Of a DNA stretch of 64,000 nucleotides, positions 8,519-18,170 are shown piece by piece. The DNA comes from Gyromitra esculenta (lineage: Eukaryota > Ascomycota > Pezizomycetes > Pezizales > Discinaceae), in NCBI GenBank assembly GCA_038503075.1, contig JBCAML010000015.1, forward strand, positions 1,054,001-1,118,000, read 5' to 3'. The translations under genes and the position numbers were made by a program. Positions within the stretch are counted from its first letter, which is position 1. Each line of letters starts with the position of its first letter. The notes below the pieces were generated by a model. It searched no databases. It had not been told where the DNA came from and worked only from the letters and a program-made list of their open reading frames with translations.

Positions 8519-11039
8519 TCCTTTTTCTTTACCTTTGTCTGCGTTTTCTATCTCAGGGTTTTCAGTATCGAATATTTGCATGGAGGATCAACTGGATGGG
8601 GAACACTTTGTTATTTCTTGTAACATTTCCCATGGTAATAAAATTATTAAAACTCATGCACTATTGGACACTGGAGCCTCTGGATTCGCCTTCATTGATA
8701 AGGAATTTGCGAGTCACCACTCCCTGCCTCTCTCCCCTCTAAAAAATCCCCAACAACTAGAAGTCATAGATGGCCGACCTGTCGCCTCAGGAGCCATCAC
8801 ACATATCGCGAATCTCAATTTATCTATCCAGCAGCATCAAGAACAAGCCCCGTGTTTTGTAACCCAGCTGGGCCATTACCCCTTGGTATTAGAAATTCCG
8901 TGGATGAACTACCATGATGTTCGCCTCCATTTTGCCGACAAGCGCATTGAGTTTAATTCTAAACTCTGCACCACCCACTGCTCCTCTGACACCGCTATTG
9001 TCTCCGCTCCCTCGATCCCCGCCCCAACCAAGCTCAACGTTTTTTCATCAACGCCGCCAGCTTTAGGACCCTTACTCGAAAACGGTCCCTACAAGCTTAC
9101 GCGATGTCCCTCTACGAAATCAATAGAATCCTAGAGGAGAAAACTACAAAAGAAGAATGGAGAACCAGAATCCCCGCCGAATATCACGACTTCTTGGACA
9201 TGTTTGATAAAAAGAAAGCCCAAGGCCTATCCCCACGCCGACCCTATGACCACAAGATACAACTCCAAGACGGGAAGGAAGCCCCATTTGGCCCTCTGTA
9301 CGGAATGTCTCGGGAAGAGCTCATCGTCCTAAAGAAATATATCGAGGACAACCTTGAGAAAGGGTTTATCCGGGCCAGTTCTTCACCTGCCGGATCCCCT
9401 GTCCTCTTTGTCAAAAAGGCTGACGGCTCCCTCCGCTTATGTGTAGATTACCGTGGCCTTAATGCGATTACAGTCAAGGACCGTTATACCTCTCCCCTTA
9501 TCCGTGAAACACTCGACCGACTAGCGAAAGCACAATGGTACACCAAACTCGCTCTCCGGGATGGTTACCATCAAATCCGTATTGCTGAAGGAGATGAATG
9601 GAAGACTGCCTTCCGCACCCGTTATGGGCTCTATGAGTATCAAGTTATGCCATTCGGCTTGACTAATGCACCCGGGACTTTTCAACGGTTTGTCAACGAC
9701 TGTCTGAGAGAATATCTAGATATATTTTGCACCGCCTATCTAGACGATATTTTGATTTACAGCGATACCCTCGCTGAACATCGGGTCCATATTCGCAAGG
9801 TTCTTCAAACCCTCAAAGATAATGACATTCTACTGAAGCCGGAAAAATGCAAGTTCGAGGTACAAACCACTAAGTACCTGGGCCTTATCCTCACCCCTAA
9901 TGGCATTACAATGGACGAGGAGAAACTCAAAGCTGTCCGAGAGTGGGGGACACCAAAGAGCGTAAAAGATGTCCAGGCATTCCTAGGTTTTGCAAATTTC
10001 CATCGCCGATTTATCCTAGGATTCTCCAAACTTGCTGCCCCCCTTACTGCCCTTACTCGGAAAGGCATTGCTTTTGAATGGACTATCGAAGCCGATATAG
10101 CCTTCGAAAACCTCAAACACGCCTTCACTACTGCTCCGGTCCTTATCCACTTCGACCCTGATAAAAAAATCATCGTGGAAACGGACGCTTCAGACTTCGT
10201 ATCAGGAGGAGTCCTATCCCAGTATGACGATAACGGTATCCTGCATCCAGTGGCCTTCTTCTCAAAGAAACACTCCCCCGCGGAATGTAACTACGAGATT
10301 TACGATAAAGAATTGTTGGCCATTATCCGAGTTTTCGAGGAATGGCGCCCTGAGCTTGAGGGATCAAAACACCCAATTGATGTGATTAGTGACCATAAAA
10401 ATCTAGAGTACTTTATGAGCACTAAGCAACTCAATCGACGCCAAGCTAGATGGGCTGAATACTTATCACGCTTCGATTTTGTAATCACATACCGACCAGG
10501 GAGCCAAGGAGGAAAACCCGATGCATTGACTAGGAGATCGGGAGATCTCCCCAAGGAAGGAGATGAAAGATTGGCACACCAGAGCCAAGTGGTGTTAAAA
10601 AAAGAGAACATTGACCCTCAGCTAAGTTTGTTGTCGGCTTCTTTATCAAATGAAGCCGCTAAACTGGACGCCCCCCTAGAAAAACTCTTTCTAGAAGGAT
10701 ATATTGCTGATAAGTTCCCTGAAAGAATACTTCTAGCACTGAGGAACAAGGAACAACAGTCGAAGGAAATCACCCTTAGCGAGTGCACAAAAAGAAATGA
10801 CAAGCTCTACTACCGAGAAAACCTTTATGTTCCAGACTTTGATCCTCTCCGATTGGAACTGATTAGAAGACATCACGATACCCCTGCGGCAGGACATCCT
10901 GGACGAGATGAGACTTTCGAACTCCTTTCTAGAAGCTTTTACTGGCCCAAAATGAGAGAATCGATTGGTAAATACGTCAGGAACTGTCATATCTGTCAAA
11001 AAGCGAAGCCTTTGACCCAACACACTCAAGGCGTTCTCC
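8482..11039 (+). pseudogene. pol: Element A pol, first part (protease, RT, RNase H, start of integrase)
   Basis: Protease LLDTGASGFAF (about 8664). A one-base loss near 9040 moves the frame, and the rest reads from 9104. Reverse transcriptase has YLDDILIYS (about 9737), but motif A reads TKLALRDGYHQ where E and D have the family Asp (KLDLRDG). This replaces a catalytic metal-binding Asp and should abolish polymerase activity. RNase H (VETDASDF) and the integrase HHCC finger (HHDTPAAGHPGRD...CHICQKAK) follow. The frame stops at 11039 where element D is inserted, and pol resumes at 23482. Confidence 0.92.
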
Positions 11040-11389
11040 TCTCAAGGAGCGAGATTCTCGTCAAGCTCTCAGGTATCCCCCGAGATGAGCAGTGCTACTT
11101 GAATGAGAACCTAACAGCGAGAGTGTATACGAGATTCTACAGGCTCTACGGACAGGTCGAGTTATGATGACTCGAGGGCAGCGACAGCGAAGGATTACGA
11201 AGTGTAACCGAGGGTTGTATTGTGAAATACAAAGAGTGTACAATAGAAGACGTTGCTTAAAGAGAGAAGAAAGAAAAGTACAACAAAAGGGGAAGACCCT
11301 TCGCTTATATACCCATAATGCATCTCTTTGATGACAAATGCATGACTCAGTATAACGGAAACCAAGGGAAACATATCGAACAAAATAAC
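11040..11389 (-). repeat. Element D 3' LTR, U5-side piece
   Basis: From TCTCA (11040) to the ATAAC duplication (11385-11389), where the 803-bp element enters. The remaining 60 bp of the LTR is at 18025-18084. Joined length equals the 5' LTR at 23067-23476. Confidence 0.95.
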
Positions 11390-11993
11390 TGTAAGACCGG
11401 TACTTCTTACCGCACAGGAAATCTCCAAGAAGCTTTAGATAACAATCTAGACGCTATGACCTGTCCGGTTGCTATCCGCAACACAATACACAGGCGCAAG
11501 TCCTAACTGCTTCTTATGAACTGCTAAAAGATAACCGTAGGGTTCAAAGTAGGGATCGAGCAAAGTTCCGTGAAGAACTTCCAATAGTAAGGTTTTAATA
11601 ACTAACGCTGAAGGGCCCAAGCCTTGCTAAGCGAGATAAAAGTAATTCACAAGTAATAGAGTAAATTGCACGGAAGTAATTTTGCTAGAAACAATATAAT
11701 ATTGATAAGGCTCGTTCTTCGTCGCTAATTATCCGGAAGAAGACCCTTCTCAACGGTAGAACACTGGACTACTTATAGTAGTCAAGCGTTGAATACAAAG
11801 GCTATGTAATAACATGAACTAACATGAAGAAATCCCATAGACCCTGAACGCTTTCCTTCGCTCCTACCCCTCTCATTATCGTATGGCGTGATTGTCGGAA
11901 TTAACCGGCGACGCAACGTATAAGCGAATCGGGGAAGTGTCGATCGAAAGAGTCGTCCATTGATGACACAAGGAAACCAAACATCCAATCCGT

Positions 11994-12404
11994 TTTCATG
12001 GATGGTTGCTGGTTGTTCGGTTAGCAGTATAAGTGTTTTGTCGCGTTGCTTTGTTGATCGTTCTATATGTTTCCCTTGGTTTCCTTTACAATGAGTCATA
12101 CGTTTGTCATCAAAGGGTTGGATAATGGGTATATAAGCGAAGGGATTTCCCCTCTTGTTGTACTTTTTCTTCTCTTTCCTTAAGCAACGTCTTCTATCGT
12201 ACACTCTTGTATTCTACCAATACAAACCTCGGTTACACCAGATAACCTTACGCTGTCGCCATCCTCGAGTCCTCTATACTCGAACACTTCGTAGAGCCTG
12301 TGGAACTTCGTAAAAACACTCTCGTCGCTTAGTTTATTCTTCAAGTAGCACTGCTTATCTCGGGGGATACCTGAGAGCTTGGAGATAAACCTCGCCCCTT
12401 GAGA
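11994..12404 (+). repeat. Element E 5' LTR (type I)
   Basis: TTTCATGG...CCTTGAGA. TATA box TATATAAG at 12130-12137; R-region word AAGCAACGT at 12182-12190. Followed by TT + ACGTTGCTT (12407-12415), its exact reverse complement. The first 155 bp or so differ from the 3' LTR at about 20 sites; the remaining 256 bp show no difference by eye. Confidence 0.96.
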
Positions 12405-12415
12405 TTACGTTGCTT
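12405..12415 (+). promoter_or_regulatory. Putative self-priming primer-binding site of element E
   Basis: TTACGTTGCTT directly after the 5' LTR. ACGTTGCTT is complementary to AAGCAACGT in the LTR R region (12182-12190), some 45 bp after the TATA box. The same pair is present in A (6682-6690), B (3455-3463) and D (23056-23064, reverse). Tf1 and sushi elements prime cDNA from the 5' end of their own mRNA in this way; use of that mechanism here is inferred from the complementarity. Confidence 0.7.
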
Positions 12416-12465
12416 CCTCATCCACACCCTCTACCCCGCTCTTACACACAAACCCCAACGCCACC

Positions 12466-13719
12466 ATGACCAACCCTGCCCCCGCTCCCTGGACTTTCCC
12501 AACCTTTGAGAACTTCCAGGCCGCCGCCAACGCCGACCTCGCCTCTGCCTATGAGGAAATTCGATCCCATTATCAACAACGGGTCGACAACCTCACGTAT
12601 GCAGACCTACAGCTGGAAGAAGCTGTACAAGAACGGAACAATATGACGGCAAGATTCAATACCTGCCAGTCCCAACTACAGGCAGCCGAAGCAGAAGTCG
12701 CCCGACTTCAGAGCATAGCCCCCCCACCACCCGCACCATCGCCACCACCCCCTCCCGCTCACACTCAAGGAGGCCGCTCGGACAAGATGCCTGATCCAGA
12801 TAAATTCAATGGATCTCGCGATAAACTTCCCGGCTTCGTCTTGCAACTCTGATCAAAGCTCTCGGTTAACGCCGACCGCTTTTCCAACAGCAATAATATG
12901 ATATTATATGCTATCAGCCGCCTCGAGGGAGCCGCCCTTGAACAGATCCGCCACTCCGTCCTCCCTGACGGAACCACCACTTGGAATAACGCTGCCGAAC
13001 TGATTACCGCCCTGGAAACCGCCTTCGGAGACCCTGACCCACTCGGAACGGCCCGCCGCGAGCTACACCAGCTTCGACAAGGAAAACGAGACTTCTCCGC
13101 TTACCTTGCCGACTTTCAACGGATCATAGGGCGATTAAACTACGATGAGTCGGCAAAGAACGATGCCCTGGAATACGGAATGTCAGACGAGCTAAAAGAA
13201 GCCGTAGTGACCGTAGCCGACTTCCCTACCACCTTCACCTCTCTCTGCGCCTTCCTCCTCCGCTTGGATAACCGTATCCGAGCAAGAAGAGAAGAAAAAA
13301 AAAATAATAATGCTGCCCGTAACACCATGGGACAGTTCACCGCCCCTGCCGCCGCCTCCGCCGCCTTTACCCCTGCTTCCTCCTCCTTCGCCCCAGGAGG
13401 GCTTGTCCCTATGGATCTCTCCTTCGGTCGAACCTCCACCTCCCGCCCTGTCCCTGAACAACGCTATGTCCAGATCAACGGGAGAAGAAAATTATCGCCC
13501 GAGGAAAAAACGTGGAGACAAACCAATAACCGCTGCCTGTTCTGTGCTGGAGAAGGACATATCTTCTCCAACTGTCCCTCTGCCTCCAAGCGCCCCGCCA
13601 TGAGAGGAGCCGCCACTAATGCCCCCGCCGCCCCTCCTGCTTCCTCTGTTTTTCCACCGCCCCTGCCACCTCGTTTTTCCGCCTTCGACGCGACAGACTC
13701 AGTTGAGTCTTTAAACTAG
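12466..13719 (+). pseudogene. gag: Element E gag, one nonsense codon
   Basis: Starts MTNPAPAPWTFPTFENF. The coiled-coil N-terminus (about residues 25-85) leads into the gag domain. A TGA at 12850-12852 interrupts it; element D has AGG at the same place, and the frame continues to 13719. CCHC knuckle CLFCAGEGHIFSNC sits near the C-terminus (about 13530-13575). Ends TCT TTA AAC TAG. This gag subfamily (with D) differs from that of A and B in its N-terminal sequence. About 417 codons in all. Confidence 0.9.
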
Positions 13720-13754
13720 TTCAACCAGAGTCGCCTTGTGACCCTGCTCTGGTT
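13710..13754 (+). promoter_or_regulatory. -1 ribosomal frameshift site of element E
   Basis: T TTA AAC at 13710-13716, stop TAG at 13717-13719. Six bases after the heptamer, stem AACCAGAG (13723-13730) pairs with CTCTGGTT (13747-13754). The -1 frame is open into the protease. Confidence 0.85.
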
Positions 13755-16700
13755 TCTTTTTCTCCTTTGTCAGCGTTTTCTATTTCTGGGTTCTCAGTAT
13801 CAGATGTGTGTGTGGAGGATAATTTGGATGGGGAACATTTTGTAGTTTCATGTAGCCTTTCCCACCAAAATAAAATTATAAAAACACACGCACTTCTTGA
13901 CACTGGAGCCTCAGGATTCGCTTTCATCGACGAAAACTTTGTGCGTCACCATTCCCTGCCTTTATCTCCCCTAAAAACCCCTCGCCAATTGGAAGTCATT
14001 GACGGCCGAACAATTGCCTCGGGAGATATTACGAACCTTTGCCACCTAGAGCTTTCCATCCAACAACATACTGAGAAGGCCCCTTCTTCGTTCAAGCTAG
14101 GCCACTACCCCCTAGTACTCGGTATCCCTTGGATGAATCTCCATGACATCCATCTACAATTTGCGAACAAAAGCATTGAATTCAATTCTGAATTCTGCAC
14201 CACCCACTGTGCCCCTAAGCAGCCCGTCGTCTCAGCCGCCGCTATTCCCCTCCATCCAAACTAAACGCCGCCTTTATCGGCGCAGCTAGCTTCCGCATGC
14301 TCGCCAGGAAGAAGGGTATTCAAGTGTATTCTATGTCCCTCTATGAAATTAATAGGGTTCTTGATAGCAAGACCACTAAAGAGGAATGGAGACAGCGAAT
14401 ACCTGCCGAATACCATGAGTACCTGGATATGTTTGATAAAACAAAGGCACAAGGACTCCCTCCCCGTCGCCCCTACGACCACCGTATCACCCTTCAGGAA
14501 GGCAAGGAACCCCCATTCGGCCCACTCTATGGTATGTCACGAGATGAACTCTTAGTTCTAAAAAAGTATATCGAGGACAACTTGGAGAAAGGATTCATCC
14601 GTGCCAGCTCATCTTCTGCCGGTTCCCCAGTCCTATTCGCCGCCAAACCCGATGGTTCCCTTCGTCTCTGTGTCGATTATCGTGGCCTCAATGCTCTCAC
14701 GGTCAAGGACCGATATACATCCCCCTTGATCAAAGAAACCCTAGATCGCCTCGCAAAAGCTCAGTGGTATTCCAAACTCGATCTCAGAGACGGTTTCCAC
14801 CAAATTCGCATCGCTGAGGGGGAAGAATGGAAAACCGCCTTTCGAACCCGATATGGTTTATACGAGTACATGGTAATGCCATTCGGCCTTACCAACGCCC
14901 CAGGCACATTCCAACGATTCGTGAACGACTCACTCCGAGAATACCTTGATCTTTTCTGCACGGCTTACCTCGACGACATCCTCATCTATAGCGACACCCT
15001 TGCTGAGCACAAAATGCATGTCAAACAGGTCCTAGATGCCCTCAAAGCCAACGATATCCTCCTCAAACCTGAGAAGTGCGAATTTCATGTGCAGTCCATC
15101 AAATACCTAGGCCTAATCCTTACCCCCGAAGGCATCAAGATGGACGAAGATAAATTAAAAGCCGTCCGAGACTGGAACCGCCCAAAGTCAATTAAAGATA
15201 TACAAGCCTTTCTCGGCTTTGCAAACTTTTACCGTAGATTTATCTTGGGATTTTCTCGCCTTGCCGCCCCTCTCACCGCCTTCACCAAAAAGGGCACTGT
15301 TTTCGAATGGACCGTTGAAGCCGAACTCGCTTTCGAAGCGCTTAAAGACGCCTTCACTAAAGCCCCCGTACTCATCCACTTCGATCCCAAGAAAAAGATC
15401 TTCGTTGAATCCGACGCTTCCGACTTCGTCTCCGGCGGTGTCCTCTCTCAGCTCGATGACCAAGGCATACTGCATCCCGTAGCATTCTTCTCTAAGAAAC
15501 ACTCACCTGCTGAATGTAACTATGAGATCTATGACAAAGAACTCCTAGCCATCATCCGCTGCTTCGAAGAATGGAGACCCGAACTCGAAGGATCCGAATT
15601 ACCCATATCTGTCATTACCGACCATAAAAACTTAGAGTACTTTATGACTACTAAGCAACTTAATCGGAGGCAGGTCAGATGGGCAGAATACCTCTCACGT
15701 TTTGACTTTGTCATTACATACCGACCGGGAGTACAAGGAGGAAAGCCAGACGCTCTGACTCGGAGATCGGGAGATCTCCCTGAAGAAGGGGATGAAAGAC
15801 TACAACACCAGCACCAAGTAGTCCTGAAGGAAAGAAATCTAGATCCAAAGCTGAGTTTGTTTTCGGGTTCTTTAACAAACGAACCCGCTGAATTGGATGC
15901 CCCTCTCGAGATCTTAATAAACCAAGGATATATTGCTGACCCGTTCCCACAAAAAGTCTTGCTAGCACTTAAGAACGGCGAACAACAATCCAAGGAAATT
16001 ACACTAGGCGATTGTACCGAGAAAAATGGTTATCTATTCTATCGACAAAAGCTTTATATCCCCGATCATGACCCTCTCCGCATACTTATTTTGCAAAGAT
16101 ATCATGACGCCCCCTCCGCTGGCCACCCAGGACGCGAAAAGTCCTTTGAACTAATCTCTAGGCACTTTTACTGGCCAAAAATGAGAGAATACATTGGACG
16201 ATACACCCGAAACTGCCACACCTGTCGACGAGCGAAGCCCAATACCCTTAGCACCCACGGCGTCCTCAAGCCCCTCCCAATTCCCAATCGTCCCTGGGAA
16301 GAGCTATCGATGGATTTTGTCACCGGTCTCCCCAAATCCAATGGCTTCGATGCAATAATGGTGATAGTGGATAGATTGTCAAAAATGCGACACTTAATCC
16401 CATGCAACACTACCGTCAATGCGGAACAAACGGCAGAACTTTACCTCCAGAACGTTTGGAAACTTCATGGACTACCATCCCATATCACATCCGATAGAGG
16501 GACACAGTTTACGGCGAAATTCTGGAAACATCTCTGTCAACGCCTGAATATTTCCGCTCGCATGTCGACATCCTTCCACCCAGAAACGGACGGCCAAACC
16601 GAGCGTCTCAATGCTGTTATGGAACAGTACCTTCGCTGTTATGTTTCGTACCAACAAGATGACTGGGCTAAATGGCTACCAATCGCCGAGTTCGCTGCTA

Positions 16701-17392
16701 ACAACCAAGAATCGGCCAGCACAAGAGCTACACCCTTCTTCGCCAACTACGGTTATCATCCCCGTTTTGATACCTCGATCATCTCTAATGACCGATCCCC
16801 GCAAACCCTCGACGCCGACCTATTTGCTTCTAAAATGGAAGAACTTAGAGACTTTCTTCGAACCCAGATGAGAACGGCACAAGATATTTTCGAGTCCAGT
16901 ACCAATCGACATCGTATCCCCGCCCCTTCATTTAAGGTCAACGACCGTGTCTTCATATCCATGAAGAACATGAGGACGACTAGGAATTCAAGGAAATTAG
17001 ACTGGAAATGGAGTGGCCCCTTCCCTGTGAAACGAATAATCTCAGCATACGCCTATGAAATAGACTTGCCATTGTCTATGAAATATCACCCGGTATTTCA
17101 CGTTTCACTGATCAAAGCAGCTCCCACCGATCCACTCCCCGGTCAAATTATTCCGCCACCTCCACCCATCCAAGTAAACGACCATGAGGAATATCTTGTC
17201 GAAGGTATATTAGATTCTCGCCTCCATCGAGGAAAGCTCCAATACCTCGTCGAATGGACGGGATACGCATTGCCTACGTGGGAACCTGCGGAATATCACG
17301 AAGAAACGAAAGCAGTAGACGCGTTCCACCAAAGATATCCAAGTAAGCCGAAGGAAGGTCTGGTTAGTGTTCGCAGGAGCTCACGGCTATAA
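13717..17392 (+). pseudogene. pol: Element E pol, one frameshift, otherwise complete
   Basis: Polyprotein for reverse transcription and integration. Protease LLDTGASGFAF lies near 13890. One C is missing near 14245 relative to D, which shifts the frame; the rest is open from 14297 to 17392 (1031 codons). In that part: RT with SKLDLRDGFHQ (about residue 160) and YLDDILIYS (about 225); RNase H FVESDASDF (about 370); integrase HHCC finger (about 600-640); DDE residues in [16 protein letters not shown] and TDGQTER (about 675-760); C-terminal chromodomain EEYLVEGILDSR...WTGYALPTWEP (about 963-1000), which in chromoviruses guides integration to modified histones. Only the linker frameshift separates this pol from an open frame. 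Confidence 0.95.
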
Positions 17393-17404
17393 GGGAGGGG
17401 GTAC
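17391..17404 (+). promoter_or_regulatory. Polypurine tract of element E
   Basis: AAGGGAGGGGGTAC directly before the 3' LTR; plus-strand DNA priming site. Similar tracts precede the 3' LTRs of A (about 24590-24604), B (about 26998-27012) and D (reverse, 18085-18098). Confidence 0.75.
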
Positions 17405-17815
17405 TTTCATGGACGGTTGTTGGTTGTTCGGTTAGTGGTATGGGTGTTTTGTTATGTCGTTTCGTTAATTGTTCTACATGTTTCCCTTGGTTTCCTTTAC
17501 AATGAGTCACACGTTTGTCATCAAGGAGTTGGATTATGGGTATATAAGCGAAGGGATTTCCCCTCTTGTTGTACTTTTTCTTCTCTTTCCTTAAGCAACG
17601 TCTTCTATCGTACACTCTTGTATTCTACCAATACAAACCTCGGTTACACCAGATAACCTTACGCTGTCGCCATCCTCGAGTCCTCTATACTCGAACACTT
17701 CGTAGAGCCTGTGGAACTTCGTAAAAACACTCTCGTCGCTTAGTTTATTCTTCAAGTAGCACTGCTTATCTCGGGGGATACCTGAGAGCTTGGAGATAAA
17801 CCTCGCCCCTTGAGA
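17405..17815 (+). repeat. Element E 3' LTR (type I)
   Basis: 411 bp, same length as the 5' LTR. U3 differs from it at about 20 sites, nearly all transitions; R-U5 shows no difference. Followed by TCCGT (17816-17820). Confidence 0.96.
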
Positions 17816-18024
17816 TCCGTCCATTAGTGCTGTCTCCTCTACCCTTATTGCACTTCGTCGATAGGGTGAATCAAAAGCCAAGGCGACAGGTAATAGACTT
17901 AATAGTAATCAGCAAAGATTACTAGTAACCGACCTGGTCGGGAATCGAACGCTAGTCCATATGTGTGCATCGTAAGCGAACTCAAGTCGTAACCAACTAA
18001 GCTACCAATAGGTATAACAATAAC

Positions 18025-18084
18025 AAAGCAACACGATCAAACATCCATACCATCCATTAGGCGACCTAACAACCATCCATGAAA
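18025..18084 (-). repeat. Element D 3' LTR, U3-side piece
   Basis: The last 60 bp of the LTR whose other part is 11040-11389, ending TGAAA at 18084. The D polypurine tract lies next to it at 18085-18098. Confidence 0.93.
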
Positions 18085-18170
18085 GTACCCCCCCTCTTAT
18101 AGCCGTGAGCTCCTGCGAACACTAGCTAGATCCTCCTTAGGTTTATTCGGGTAACGTTGGTGAAAGAGAT

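Larger units (their letters stand above)
11994..17815 (+). mobile_element. Gypsy chromovirus element E, innermost and nearly complete
   Basis: A 5822-bp element with LTRs of 411 bp each (11994-12404 and 17405-17815) and perfect duplication TCCGT (11989-11993 and 17816-17820). Putative PBS at 12405-12415; polypurine tract AAGGGAGGGG at 17391-17400, just before the 3' LTR. gag has one nonsense codon, pol one frameshift; RT, RNase H, integrase and chromodomain are otherwise uninterrupted for 1031 codons. By nesting it is the most recent insertion. Confidence 0.97.
11390..18019 (-). mobile_element. 803-bp TG...CA element, copy 2, split by element E
   Basis: Reverse copy of the element at 1281-2083, in two pieces: 11390-11993 (604 bp) and 17821-18019 (199 bp), together exactly 803 bp. 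Perfect duplication ATAAC at 11385-11389 and 18020-18024. Element E sits between the pieces with its own duplication TCCGT. The A and B boxes are kept (17993-18004 and 17941-17950). Same classification doubt as copy 1. Confidence 0.88.

Noticed and set aside
10300..10803. Minus-strand ORFs overlapping gag and pol
   Set aside because: Antisense shadows of the retrotransposon frames.
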